Origin: Aquimarina amphilecti
Lineage (GTDB): Bacteria; Bacteroidota; Bacteroidia; Flavobacteriales; Flavobacteriaceae
Reading direction: 5' to 3'
Length of the DNA: 64,000 nucleotides
NCBI RefSeq assembly: GCF_900109375.1
Contig: NZ_FOAB01000001.1
Span: 744,001-808,000, forward strand
The translations under genes and the position numbers were made by a program. The stretch's first letter is position 1; every line of letters begins with the position of its first letter. The notes beneath the pieces were generated by a model. That model did no database searches. It saw only the letters and a list, made by a program, of their open reading frames with translations, and was not told where the DNA came from. This document shows, in pieces, positions 1-8,672 of this stretch.

Positions 1-1410
1 TAAAATCCCAACAAACTTATTATTACTTATTACTTGAAACAAAAGCGCAATAATCGTGTAAAGCATCAAGAATGGTAATATTTCTAAAAAGAATCCAAAG
101 AAGTAAACCTTTAATTCAAAATTATAATAACCATTTGCAATTTGAAACAGTATACCCGTTACTATTAAACTTAACATCAATATGATATAAATACTAACAA
201 GTGCAACAAACTTACTTATAAGTGGAATGGTATCAGAAATGGGTGTAGCATCATATATTAAACTTAGTTTAGCGTTTCTTTCTTTCCAAATAAGTTCACC
301 AGAATAAAAAAGAAGAATAATTATAAAAAAATAGAGAGACATTTCCTGTAATTCCTCTACAATAAAATAAGTAGTAGGATAACTATCTACTCCATAAACA
401 GTACCTAAATTCACAGAATTGATTAAAATGATGATCATTCCACAAATAACAATTGCCCAAAATGAAGTTTCTTTTAATAAGGATAATACATAAAATTTAG
501 AAAGTGCTACCAATTGAAGACAGTATGTTTTGATCGTATATTTTACGTTTGGTCTAGGGATAGAATATTCAATTATTGATGATGACCTTTCATCTATATT
601 TGACTTTTTAATCTTTTTGTTTTTGGACGTTTTAGAAATAATTGTGAAGGAAAATTTATGATAACCTATCATTAAAATAATCACTCCCAATAATAGCCAA
701 AACAATTTGTTATGAAGCATCACACCATTAAATAGTATTTCTAATGAATTACGCTCAGTAACAGACCAATCCTCAGATACCTTGGTTAACGTAGTTAATG
801 AAAAAGGATCCAAAAGTGCTTGTAAATATTCGTTTTTAATAGCTTTGGTAAGTAAAAAAACTACAAACAAGAATATCCCTTGTGTATAGACAACCAATAA
901 CTTCTTACTTAGCATTCCGGTAACAAAAAACAGAGAAGCACCAAAAAACAATATAGGAAGTACAACAACGGTAAATGATTGCATATAATTTATTGGCGTA
1001 AATGGTAATAAATCCTGATGCCAAGGCATAAACTCACCTACCATCATACCAAACAATACTGCACCAAAAATGAATAGCAAAACAACAAATGATCCTAAAA
1101 ATCGTCCTAATAGATAATCTCTTTTTTTAATTGGATTAATAAATAGTAATGATTCTACATTATATTGAAAATCTCGAAGTACAGGAACTCCCATAATCAT
1201 TGATGCCATAATCATAAAAATACCAGTAATTGCCGCCATAGTTTTACCAATTACCAATGGTGCATTTTTTTTCATCAATCCCATCTCTACTCCTTGAAAA
1301 ATGAAATCTACACCGACCATAGAAAACAAAAAAAGAAAAAAGAAAAACACGTACGTTTCTGGACGTTTTGCTCTGTATTTAAGTTCAAATTTGAATATTT
1401 CGTACCACAT
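1..1410 (-). CDS. ABC-2 type transporter permease, N-terminal part (gene runs off the window)
   Basis: The frame is open from an ATG at 1408-1410 to the window edge and gives 470 residues beginning MWYEIFKFELKYRAKRPETY. It holds many hydrophobic segments in two groups, separated by a loop of about 100 residues and a basic stretch (KTSKNKKIKK). This fits an ABC-2 permease. The start resembles the large Bacteroidetes proteins in which an ABC permease is fused to an M1 aminopeptidase of about 1200 aa in total; the peptidase part would lie beyond position 1, so that fusion is inference. The ATPase gene lies 10 bp upstream in the same orientation, so the two probably form one transporter operon. 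Substrate unknown. Confidence 0.85.
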   Translation of the reverse strand, partial: MWYEIFKFELKYRAKRPETYVFFFFLFLFSMVGVDFIFQGVEMGLMKKNAPLVIGKTMAAITGIFMIMASMIMGVPVLRDFQYNVESLLFINPIKKRDYLLGRFLGSFVVLLFIFGAVLFGMMVGEFMPWHQDLLPFTPINYMQSFTVVVLPILFFGASLFFVTGMLSKKLLVVYTQGIFLFVVFLLTKAIKNEYLQALLDPFSLTTLTKVSEDWSVTERNSLEILFNGVMLHNKLFWLLLGVIILMIGYHKFSFTIISKTSKNKKIKKSNIDERSSSIIEYSIPRPNVKYTIKTYCLQLVALSKFYVLSLLKETSFWAIVICGMIIILINSVNLGTVYGVDSYPTTYFIVEELQEMSLYFFIIILLFYSGELIWKERNAKLSLIYDATPISDTIPLISKFVALVSIYIILMLSLIVTGILFQIANGYYNFELKVYFFGFFLEILPFLMLYTIIALLFQVISNNKFVGIL

Positions 1411-1420
1411 AATTTTTGAA

Positions 1421-2287
1421 TTAATTATTGATTTGTGAAAAATAAACGTCCTCTAAACTGGCATTTATGGGAACAAAACCATTTTTGGGATCCTTATCAC
1501 TCAGAACATGAATAATCGGTTTACCCAAAAACAGCTTTTCATTGATAACCTTGTATTTCTTTTTATGGATGTCTAACTCATTTTTGGGAATTGTTTTTTG
1601 ATACACCTTACCTTCAATGTTTTGAATAAGCTCTAATGGTTTTCCTTTTAGTACTACTTGACCTTGATTAATAATTGCCATATTCGTACATAACTCTTTT
1701 ATATCATCGACTATATGGGTGGATAAAATAACTATTGTATTTTCTCCTATTTCGCTCAATAGATTATAAAATCGATTACGTTCTGCAGGATCTAATCCAG
1801 CAGTTGGTTCATCTACTATGAGTAGCTTTGGGTTATTCAATAAAGCCTGAGCTATACCAAAACGTTGTTTCATTCCACCGGAATATCCTCCTAGGTTTTG
1901 ATTTCTTACATCATATAGATTTGTTTTATTTAATAGACCATTTACAACTTCTTTTCGCTCTTTTTTATTTGTAATTCCCTTTAGAACTGCTAAATGATTG
2001 AGTAATGCACTAGCCGATATTTTAGGATATACACCAAATTGTTGAGGTAGATAACCGAGTGTTTTCCGAAGTTCATTTTTCTCCTTTAAAACATTGATGT
2101 TGCCAAATAATATTGAACCAGTATCCGCTTCTTGTAATGTAGAGATAGTCCTCATCAAAGTAGATTTTCCTGCACCATTAGGACCTAGTAATCCAAACAT
2201 TCCTTTTGGAATATGCAGTGTAACATTCTGTAATGCTCTTACGCCATTTGCATAAGTTTTTGATAAATTATCGATGATTAGTTCCAT
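1421..2287 (-). CDS. ABC transporter ATP-binding protein
   Basis: This 288-residue ATPase powers the permease encoded 10 bp downstream. Visible motifs are Walker A GLLGPNGAGKST (residues 32-43), the Q-loop around LPQQFG, the signature YSGGMKQR (135-142), Walker B LLIVDEP (155-161) and the H-loop His191. The last 90 residues form an extra domain ending in SLEDVYF, usual for ABC-2 exporters. It is a clear paralogue of the ATPase at 6006-6869, sharing long identical stretches such as GLLGPNGAGKST and YSGGMKQR. It diverges from the LytS-type kinase gene at 2502. LytTR systems often control neighbouring ABC exporters, so regulation by that kinase is plausible inference. Substrate unknown. Confidence 0.93.
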   Translation of the reverse strand: MELIIDNLSKTYANGVRALQNVTLHIPKGMFGLLGPNGAGKSTLMRTISTLQEADTGSILFGNINVLKEKNELRKTLGYLPQQFGVYPKISASALLNHLAVLKGITNKKERKEVVNGLLNKTNLYDVRNQNLGGYSGGMKQRFGIAQALLNNPKLLIVDEPTAGLDPAERNRFYNLLSEIGENTIVILSTHIVDDIKELCTNMAIINQGQVVLKGKPLELIQNIEGKVYQKTIPKNELDIHKKKYKVINEKLFLGKPIIHVLSDKDPKNGFVPINASLEDVYFSQINN

Positions 2288-2466
2288 ACTGTTCGTTTTT
2301 TGAATGATTTATATTTCCATCAAACCTATGACCAAGTAATAGATGGTATAAATAATAGTTACTAACTGGTTCTAAATAGGGACACAAACATGAGCTACAA
2401 ATAGCAAGTAAATTTATCCCTCATTTTGTGGAGTTCATATAGAGATAAATAGTGTTCGTCAACTTC

Positions 2467-2498
2467 TTTGGTGGATATACATTATTTAATTAATATTG
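2467..2498 (+). promoter_or_regulatory. Bacteroidetes-type promoter of the first LytS/LytR operon
   Basis: A TTTG at 2467-2470 is followed after 20 bp by TAATATTG at 2491-2498, one mismatch from the TAnnTTTG consensus. The predicted transcription start is at about 2502-2505, on or next to the ATG at 2502, so the mRNA would have essentially no leader. Confidence 0.5.
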
Positions 2499-2501
2499 AA
2501 T

Positions 2502-3272
2502 ATGAGATCTAAAATTCAAAAAATCATTTTTTGGCTGTTTACTATTTTTACTCCTTTTATTTTAATGATTTTAGTTGCAACTGAAGAAGAATTAGTTGCA
2601 ACACTTTTAGGATTCTTTTACTTCGGAATACTATTTGTTTTTGGGATTCGATGGGTCACAAAGCAGTTGAAGACAATTATTAAACTAAAAAACGAAAAGT
2701 CTAAAACCGAATTATTACACTTGAAAAGCCAAGTGAATCCGCATTTCTTTTTTAACACACTCAATAACCTATATGGCTTAGTCGAAGAAGATTCGAAAAA
2801 AGCTCAGGAATTAATACTAAAACTTTCTGATATGATGCGTTATAGTATTTATGAGGGTCAGCGTGATTTCGTTACAGTTAAAGAAGAAATAGAATATTTA
2901 AAAAATTATATTGAACTTCACAAAATGCGGTATTACAAAAAGACTAAAGTTGATCTTAACTTGCATGTTCATAATGAAGATGTTACCGTAATGCCCCTAT
3001 TGTTTATTATACTTTTAGAAAACGCATTTAAACACGGAGTAGAAAACTTAAGAGATAATGCATATATTAAGATAAATATAACATCCGGAGAAAATGACAT
3101 TCATTTTGCAATTGAAAATAATTTTGATGCATCAGAAATTACTAAACAACCTGGTATAGGTCTGAATAACTTAAAAAGAAGACTCGAGTTGGTATATCCG
3201 AAAAAACATTCTCTGTCTTTTGCTATAACGGAAGACGTATATAAGGTGCAATTAACTATAAAACGAATATGA
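2502..3272 (+). CDS. LytS-family sensor histidine kinase
   Basis: A 256-residue sensor kinase with two N-terminal membrane helices (about 9-26 and 31-50), a short linker helix, a His_kinase (LytS/YehU) domain with phosphoacceptor His81 in QVNPHFFFNTLNNLYG, and an ATPase domain with N-box ENAFKHG (173-179) and a G-box around GIGLNNLKRRL (218-228). There is almost no extracellular sensing domain. It overlaps the response-regulator gene by 4 bp (ATGA), so translation is coupled. An in-frame TTG at 2496 is possible, but it lies inside the predicted -7 element; ATG 2502 is preferred. Paralogous to the kinases at 4702 and 26774. The stimulus is unknown; an adjacent ABC exporter is a likely target. 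Confidence 0.9.
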   Translation: MRSKIQKIIFWLFTIFTPFILMILVATEEELVATLLGFFYFGILFVFGIRWVTKQLKTIIKLKNEKSKTELLHLKSQVNPHFFFNTLNNLYGLVEEDSKKAQELILKLSDMMRYSIYEGQRDFVTVKEEIEYLKNYIELHKMRYYKKTKVDLNLHVHNEDVTVMPLLFIILLENAFKHGVENLRDNAYIKINITSGENDIHFAIENNFDASEITKQPGIGLNNLKRRLELVYPKKHSLSFAITEDVYKVQLTIKRI

Positions 3273-3967
3273 TTAAGTACCTAATTATAGATGATGAATA
3301 TGTAGCTCATGGTATAATAAAGCGTTATTGTGATTTGTTACCAAATATGAAATTAATGAAGCATTGTTATGATGCCTTAGAAGCTTTTGAATATCTAAAT
3401 ACTCATGAAGTAGATTTAATTTTTCTTGATCTAAATATGCCAAAATTAAAAGGATTTGATTTTTTAAAAACCCTTTCTTCTCCTCCAAAAGTAATTGTAA
3501 CTACTGCCTACAAGGAATATGCACTAGAAGGCTATGAACTTAACATCGTAGACTATCTTCTAAAACCTTTTGGGTTCGAACGTTTCTTGAAAGCAGTTAA
3601 TAAGGCAGTAACATCTACATCAAAGACAACATCTTCTGATAACATTCAATTGAAAATTAAAGAGAATAGTATTTTTCTAAAAAGTAATAAAAAATATACT
3701 CAAGTTTTACTTTGTAATATTACATACTTAGAATCTGCTGGAAACTATGTAAAAGTGATTACTACAAATGAAACTATTACAGTGAGAGAAAAAATAACGG
3801 ATCTGTTAGCTGTAATGGCCAATGATGATTTTATTCAAGTTCATAAATCATTTGCGGTAGCTAAAAAACATATAAAAAGTATTGAAGGAAATAGAATATT
3901 AATTGCGGATAAAATTATTCCCATCGGAACAATGTATAAAACCAATATTACTCAATTATTAAAATAG
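3269..3967 (+). CDS. LytTR-family response regulator
   Basis: A 232-residue DNA-binding response regulator. The receiver domain (about 1-120) has the acidic pair IIDDE (6-10), phosphoacceptor Asp54 in FLDLNMP, Thr79 in VTTAY and Lys99 in YLLKPF. The C-terminal half (about 135-232) is a LytTR domain with the typical ITYLESAGNYVKV and IQVHKSFAV segments. It overlaps the upstream LytS kinase gene by 4 bp and is its partner. Its 3' end faces the second LytTR gene (3994) across only 26 bp, with no clear terminator hairpin between the convergent operons. Confidence 0.92.
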   Translation: MIKYLIIDDEYVAHGIIKRYCDLLPNMKLMKHCYDALEAFEYLNTHEVDLIFLDLNMPKLKGFDFLKTLSSPPKVIVTTAYKEYALEGYELNIVDYLLKPFGFERFLKAVNKAVTSTSKTTSSDNIQLKIKENSIFLKSNKKYTQVLLCNITYLESAGNYVKVITTNETITVREKITDLLAVMANDDFIQVHKSFAVAKKHIKSIEGNRILIADKIIPIGTMYKTNITQLLK

Positions 3968-3993
3968 TAATTTATCCCTACTAACATATACGA

Positions 3994-4701
3994 TTAAACA
4001 CCATCAATTCTATTTAAAACTAACTTTCTATATGATTTACTAATAGGTAATTTACTATCATTTTGTAATACTATTTGATTACCATCAATTAACTTAAGCT
4101 TATTAAAATTGACAACATACGACTTATGAATTCTAACGAAGTTATCAGATAATTTTTCTAAAAAATCGGATAATGTTACAGGTGTTAAAATCATTTGATC
4201 TGTATATATTTTGATATAGTTGCCATAAGCTTCTATATAGTTAATAGTTTCTAAGTCTAATTTAATAATCTTCTTATCACTCTTAACATATACAGATTTT
4301 GCACTATTTTCCTTTTCTACAACAATAGTGTCTTGAATAGGGGTTGATTGCTGTTGCACCTTTAAAACAGCTTGTAGAAAACGTTCTAAAGAGAATGGTT
4401 TCAATAAATAATCAGTTACCGATAATTCAAAACCTTCCACAGCATATTCTGGATAAGCCGTCGTAATAATTACTTGAGGTTTTTGACGCATCGTTTTCAG
4501 TAAACTTATACCAGATAATTTTGGCATATTGATATCTAAAAACAACAAATCAATACTATTACCTTGTAAAAACTCCATTACTTCAAAAGCATTTTTACAA
4601 GTACTAACTACCTCTAAATATGGTATTTCATGAATGTAATTCTCTATGATTTGGCGAGCTATAGGCTCATCATCAGCTATTAAACATTGTAATACTTTCA
4701 T
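3994..4701 (-). CDS. LytTR-family response regulator
   Basis: A 235-residue response regulator, paralogous to the gene at 3269-3967 and arranged tail to tail with it. The receiver domain has the DDE acidic cluster at 10-12, phosphoacceptor Asp56 in FLDINMP, TTAY and YLLKPF. The LytTR DNA-binding domain covers about 138-235 (INYIEAYGNYIKI, FVRIHKSYVVN). Its start codon directly abuts the stop of the kinase gene 4702-5682, so the two are translated as a unit. A target is not visible, but the ABC exporter genes starting at 6006 diverge from this operon and are the natural candidate. Confidence 0.92.
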   Translation of the reverse strand: MKVLQCLIADDEPIARQIIENYIHEIPYLEVVSTCKNAFEVMEFLQGNSIDLLFLDINMPKLSGISLLKTMRQKPQVIITTAYPEYAVEGFELSVTDYLLKPFSLERFLQAVLKVQQQSTPIQDTIVVEKENSAKSVYVKSDKKIIKLDLETINYIEAYGNYIKIYTDQMILTPVTLSDFLEKLSDNFVRIHKSYVVNFNKLKLIDGNQIVLQNDSKLPISKSYRKLVLNRIDGV

Positions 4702-5682
4702 CTAAAATTTAAGAGTTAATGCTACTTGATAGAAATCTTTTTCTTGTGTAGTATCTAGTTCATATTTATCGGTATACATCAAATCTAAACGTTTTTTTGC
4801 ATTTTGTAAACCAATACCACTTTTTCCTTTCTCTAAATCATTATTCATTATATGAATTGAATCGATAGTGTTCATGCATTTAAAATCGAGAGAATCTTCT
4901 TTTATATCAATGTCAATAGACACTTTACTTTTTACACCTTCTAAAACTCCTAAGTGTTTGAAAGCATTTTCTACAAACACAATAAATAACATAGGAGCAA
5001 TAATCTTATTAGATTCCTCATGACCTGTAATATTTAACTGTATATCCGCTTTATCCTCTAATCGTATCTTCTCTAACGAAATATAATTTTCTAGATACTT
5101 TATCTCTTTATCTAAGGAGACAAATGTTTCTTTGGTTTCATATAGACTATATCTTAATAAATCAGAAAGTTTAAGCATTAAACTGGGAAGTTTATCTGAT
5201 TTCACAACGGATAAACCGTATAGATTATTTAAAGTGTTAAATAAGAAATGTGGGTTCAATTGTGCTTTTAATAACTTTAACTCTGCCTCTTTTTCTTCTT
5301 GACGTCTATAAAAACTATCTCTTGCTAATTTTAAAGCAGTTCCGAAAAGTATTATTAATAGAACAGCTCCAAACACATTTAAAAGCATTTTCCATTGAAA
5401 ATTCTCAAAAAACCTACTTAATAATGCAACTCCTAAAAAAGTAAAAATAATAATGTTTAAGATAAATAAAACAATCCCTAAGGTCCTTTTGTTCTTAAAA
5501 AAAAACGGTAATATTTTAAGGTTATTTATATATATAGGAGGCATGATAAATGCAATAATAGCCGCTGATGCTAGCAACCTATTCTCTGCCTGAATTACCA
5601 TTAAAAAAATGATCATCAAGAATAACCAAACTAGGATATTCTGCAAAAGCTTATTATCGATCCAAGTGTCTAACTTTGACAT
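4702..5682 (-). CDS. LytS-family sensor histidine kinase
   Basis: A 326-residue kinase with four predicted membrane helices (about 14-31, 35-51, 68-89, 99-119), a short coiled linker rich in Glu and Lys, the His_kinase domain with His145 in QLNPHFLFNTLNNLYG, and an ATPase domain with ENAFKH and GIGLQNAKKRL. It is larger at the N-terminus than the kinase at 2502 but otherwise paralogous. No extracellular ligand domain is evident, so the membrane helices probably sense the signal. It forms an operon with the LytTR gene 3994-4701 and diverges from the ABC operon at 6006. Confidence 0.92.
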   Translation of the reverse strand: MSKLDTWIDNKLLQNILVWLFLMIIFLMVIQAENRLLASAAIIAFIMPPIYINNLKILPFFFKNKRTLGIVLFILNIIIFTFLGVALLSRFFENFQWKMLLNVFGAVLLIILFGTALKLARDSFYRRQEEKEAELKLLKAQLNPHFLFNTLNNLYGLSVVKSDKLPSLMLKLSDLLRYSLYETKETFVSLDKEIKYLENYISLEKIRLEDKADIQLNITGHEESNKIIAPMLFIVFVENAFKHLGVLEGVKSKVSIDIDIKEDSLDFKCMNTIDSIHIMNNDLEKGKSGIGLQNAKKRLDLMYTDKYELDTTQEKDFYQVALTLKF

Positions 5683-6005
5683 ATTGATTTATTAAATTTT
5701 CTAATCAAAAATAGGTTTTGATTTGCGAAATATCACTTTTTAATGATGTAAGACCCATTTTTACATTTAAGTTGACTTATTTCAGGGTTAAAATGACATT
5801 AGTTATTATATCACGATGAAACCTTCATTCATCATTCTTTTTTCTTTCTAATGAGATAATATATCACTTTTGATCTCATCAATTAAATATCACATATATG
5901 AAATCGCTAATAGAATTTATCATTGAATTAACAATCATACTTATAGAAAATATAGGAATGTGTTAGAATGTAGTTACTACTAATTTTAATAAACAATCAC
6001 AATAT
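5683..6005. other. Divergent intergenic region between kinase and ABC operons
   Basis: These 323 bp separate the kinase (-) and ATPase (+) genes. They hold the -7 element of the minus-strand operon (5706-5713). TAATTTTA at 5981-5988 is a weak -7 candidate for the plus-strand operon. A 22-codon hydrophobic frame (5898-5966) is too short to call. No stable hairpin was seen. Confidence 0.5.
5706..5713 (-). promoter_or_regulatory. -7 promoter element of the second LytS/LytR operon
   Basis: On the minus strand this reads TATTTTTG, a perfect TAnnTTTG match. The kinase ATG is 24 bp downstream, giving a leader of roughly 18 nt. A matching -33 TTTG was not seen. Confidence 0.45.
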
Positions 6006-6869
6006 ATGAAACTGGAAATCAAAAATGTATCTAAAAAATACAATAGAAATAAATATGGGTTGAAAGATTTTTCAATTACCATAGAAAAAGGAATATTAGG
6101 ATTACTAGGTCCTAATGGCGCAGGAAAATCCACACTTCTTAAAATGATAGCGACCATTAGTAAACCAACAGATGGCACCATCATTCTAAACAGAAATAAC
6201 ATTCTAAAAGATGCAAACTACATAAGGAAACAATTAGGTTTTCTTCCTCAAGATTTTGGTGTATACCCAAACCTTAATGCATTCGAATTCTTAGAATACA
6301 TAGCTGCTCTAAAAGGTATTGGAGGTCCTAATCTTAAGACTAAGATACAACAGTTATTAGAAGGACTCAATTTATTAGATGCTGCTAATAAGCCAATAGG
6401 AAGCTATTCTGGTGGAATGAAACAACGCGTGGGAATCGCACAAACACTTTTAAATGACCCTAAAATTGTAATATTTGATGAACCAACGGTAGGTTTAGAT
6501 CCCGAAGAACGAGTTCGTTTTAGAAATCTTATTTCAGATTTAGCACAAGACTGTATCGTTATTTTATCATCACATATCGTATCTGACATTGATACTATAG
6601 CGGATCAAGTAGCCGTGATGAAAAATGGCGGCTTATTATCTCAAGGAAACCAGGAACAACTTATAAAACTAGTTGATCAAAAAGTTTTTGAAACAATCAT
6701 AAATAAGGAAGAATTAAAAAATTTTAAAGATAACCATATCGTTGTAAGCACTGCTAGAAAAGTTCAAGGATTAAGTATTCGATATATCTCTGAAAACCCA
6801 ATAACTGGATCAACATCTAAAAAAGCAAATCTCGAAGACGCATATTTATATCTAACTAAAATAAATTGA
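6006..6869 (+). CDS. ABC transporter ATP-binding protein
   Basis: A 287-residue ATPase with Walker A GLLGPNGAGKST (32-43), Q-loop LPQDFG, signature SYSGGMKQR, Walker B VIFDEPTVGLD and an SSHIV H-loop. The C-terminal extension ends in ANLEDAYLYL. It is a paralogue of the ATPase at 1421-2287 in mirror orientation. It is followed by a 39-codon membrane peptide gene (6874) and a permease gene (7005), all within 12 bp of each other, so it is the motor of that exporter. It diverges from the LytS kinase at 5682, which may regulate it (inference from gene order). Confidence 0.94.
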   Translation: MKLEIKNVSKKYNRNKYGLKDFSITIEKGILGLLGPNGAGKSTLLKMIATISKPTDGTIILNRNNILKDANYIRKQLGFLPQDFGVYPNLNAFEFLEYIAALKGIGGPNLKTKIQQLLEGLNLLDAANKPIGSYSGGMKQRVGIAQTLLNDPKIVIFDEPTVGLDPEERVRFRNLISDLAQDCIVILSSHIVSDIDTIADQVAVMKNGGLLSQGNQEQLIKLVDQKVFETIINKEELKNFKDNHIVVSTARKVQGLSIRYISENPITGSTSKKANLEDAYLYLTKIN

Positions 6870-6873
6870 TACC

Positions 6874-6993
6874 ATGAAAAAATCAACGAATAAAAAAAAC
6901 ATAATCGGTTTATCCGCAGCGACCATATTATTATTAATTGCAATTCTGGTTTTCTTGAAAAAAGTTCATATCGGAGTTTATTATGCATACTAA
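6874..6993 (+). CDS. Small single-pass membrane protein of the ABC operon (39 aa)
   Basis: An ATG 4 bp after the ATPase stop opens a 39-codon frame ending in TAA at 6991-6993, 11 bp before the permease start. The peptide begins MKKSTNKKN, has one hydrophobic helix of about 18 residues (GLSAATILLLIAILVFL, roughly 12-28) and a short tail KKVHIGVYYAY. The position in a tight operon, the charge pattern (positive inside) and the clear helix support a real gene. It may be an accessory subunit of the transporter. No known family is recognised. Confidence 0.7.
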   Translation: MKKSTNKKNIIGLSAATILLLIAILVFLKKVHIGVYYAY

Positions 6994-7004
6994 TACTATT
7001 CACC

Positions 7005-8552
7005 ATGAAAACATTCTTATCAACCATAAAATTCGATTATCTTCAGAGAACTAGAAGTTATAGTTTTCTAATAACCTTATGCATAAGCTTAGCAATAGCC
7101 TATACATTTGTCCCCGAACCAAATGCTACATATTCTACCATAAGAATTGCTGATCATGTTGGATATTATAACTCGGCCTGGTTCGGATACGTAACTGCTA
7201 TAATGACCAGTATATTCCTATCATTAATTGGTTTCTATTTAATTAATAATTCTATCAATAAAGACGAAATCACCAAAATAGGACATATTACTGCCTCTAC
7301 GCCTATTACCAATTTCAGATACCTATTATCGAAAGTTTTAAGTAATTTCCTAGTATTGTTAACTATAGTATGTATAATATTTTTAATGAGTATTTTACTT
7401 TTCTTTTTATACAACGATGGATACTCATTGGAAATATTAGATTTCTTAATTCCATATTTCTTAATCCCGATTCCCGCAATGTTTGTTATATCGGTATTAG
7501 CAATAATTTTTGAAGTAATTTTTAGAAAATATTCTATCATTCAAAATATAGGATTCTTCTTTTTGTTTTCTGTATTAGCTTTTTCTTCATCCAATCAAGA
7601 AACACAATATGAACTAGATCCGTTTGGCACAAAAATAGTAATGCATCATATGGAGGAAACTGTTAGAGATATTATACAAGTAGAAGAACAAACAAACTTA
7701 TCAATAGGATATGTTTTAGGAAACATAGAAGAAACTCAAAAATTTGAATTTAATGGATTATCTTTTCCTGTTAGTTTCATAGCAAGTCGCCTTATGTGGA
7801 TGCTACTAGGTTTAATTTTAATAGTAATCATAACACCTCTATTTCATCGATTTAATATGAAGGAAAAATTGAGAAATACTATATCTACTCCTAAATTTCT
7901 ACAAAAGGAAAATAATCAAGAAATTATACTATCCGAACTAAAGAAGTCTAATACTGATTATAGAATCTTTTCTTTAGTAAAAACAGAATTAATGTTACTA
8001 TATAGAAAAGGGAAAAGATGGTTATGGATCATAAATATTATTGGTTTTGTATTATTGGCCTTTATTCCAATGGATATAGCCTATCCACTAATTCTTCCTA
8101 TTCTATGGTTTTTGCAAGTTCACAGATTATCAGAAATATCTTCTAAAGAAGTATATAATAATGTTCACCATTTTGCTTTCACCTCTCATAAACCTCTGAG
8201 AAGATTATTAACTTCACAAATAATAGCAGGAACAATACTGATGATACTATTAGCTTTACCTTTAATAGTTAGATTTTTTATACTATTTGATCTTCTATCT
8301 AATCTAAATATTGTTGTAGGCGCTATTTTTATTGTCTTACTAGGATCAACAATTGGAATAGTAACCAAAGGAAAAAAGTTATTCGAGATATTATTCTTTA
8401 TGATAACGTATGCTAATATCAATAAAATACCTTTTACTGATTATTTCGGAGGCTTACATCATAATTCTAATTATTTAATCTATTTAATTATGATAACTGT
8501 AATATTGGGAACAATTGGATTTCTAACAAGAGGATATCAATTAAGAAACTGA
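7005..8552 (+). CDS. ABC-2 type transporter permease
   Basis: A 515-residue integral membrane protein with about a dozen hydrophobic segments in two groups, separated by extracytoplasmic and cytoplasmic loops (for example around residues 195-260 and 285-325). The N-terminus MKTFLSTIKFDYLQRTRSY resembles ABC-2 permeases. It follows the ATPase at 6006 and the 39-aa peptide in one operon. Unlike the likely permease-peptidase protein at 1-1410, no peptidase domain is fused to it. Substrate unknown. A terminator hairpin follows at 8604. Confidence 0.88.
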   Translation: MKTFLSTIKFDYLQRTRSYSFLITLCISLAIAYTFVPEPNATYSTIRIADHVGYYNSAWFGYVTAIMTSIFLSLIGFYLINNSINKDEITKIGHITASTPITNFRYLLSKVLSNFLVLLTIVCIIFLMSILLFFLYNDGYSLEILDFLIPYFLIPIPAMFVISVLAIIFEVIFRKYSIIQNIGFFFLFSVLAFSSSNQETQYELDPFGTKIVMHHMEETVRDIIQVEEQTNLSIGYVLGNIEETQKFEFNGLSFPVSFIASRLMWMLLGLILIVIITPLFHRFNMKEKLRNTISTPKFLQKENNQEIILSELKKSNTDYRIFSLVKTELMLLYRKGKRWLWIINIIGFVLLAFIPMDIAYPLILPILWFLQVHRLSEISSKEVYNNVHHFAFTSHKPLRRLLTSQIIAGTILMILLALPLIVRFFILFDLLSNLNIVVGAIFIVLLGSTIGIVTKGKKLFEILFFMITYANINKIPFTDYFGGLHHNSNYLIYLIMITVILGTIGFLTRGYQLRN

Positions 8553-8603
8553 AAGCCATCATTACATTTTCATAAAGTTTTTTTAAAACTAAGGTTTCAA
8601 GTA

Positions 8604-8634
8604 ACCCACCATAGTATTTGGTGGGTATATTTTT
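8604..8634 (+). terminator. Rho-independent terminator of the ABC operon
   Basis: The arms ACCCACCA (8604-8611) and TGGTGGGT (8619-8626) form a perfect 8-bp stem, followed by an AT-rich tail with TTTTT, 52 bp after the permease stop. Confidence 0.7.
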
Positions 8635-8672
8635 ATATATTTATAACCATATAAACACACACAAATCATCTC

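Noticed and set aside
5898..5966. 22-codon hydrophobic frame upstream of the ABC operon
   Set aside because: Too short, no conservation evidence, and no clear coupling to the next gene; chance open frames are common in AT-rich gaps.
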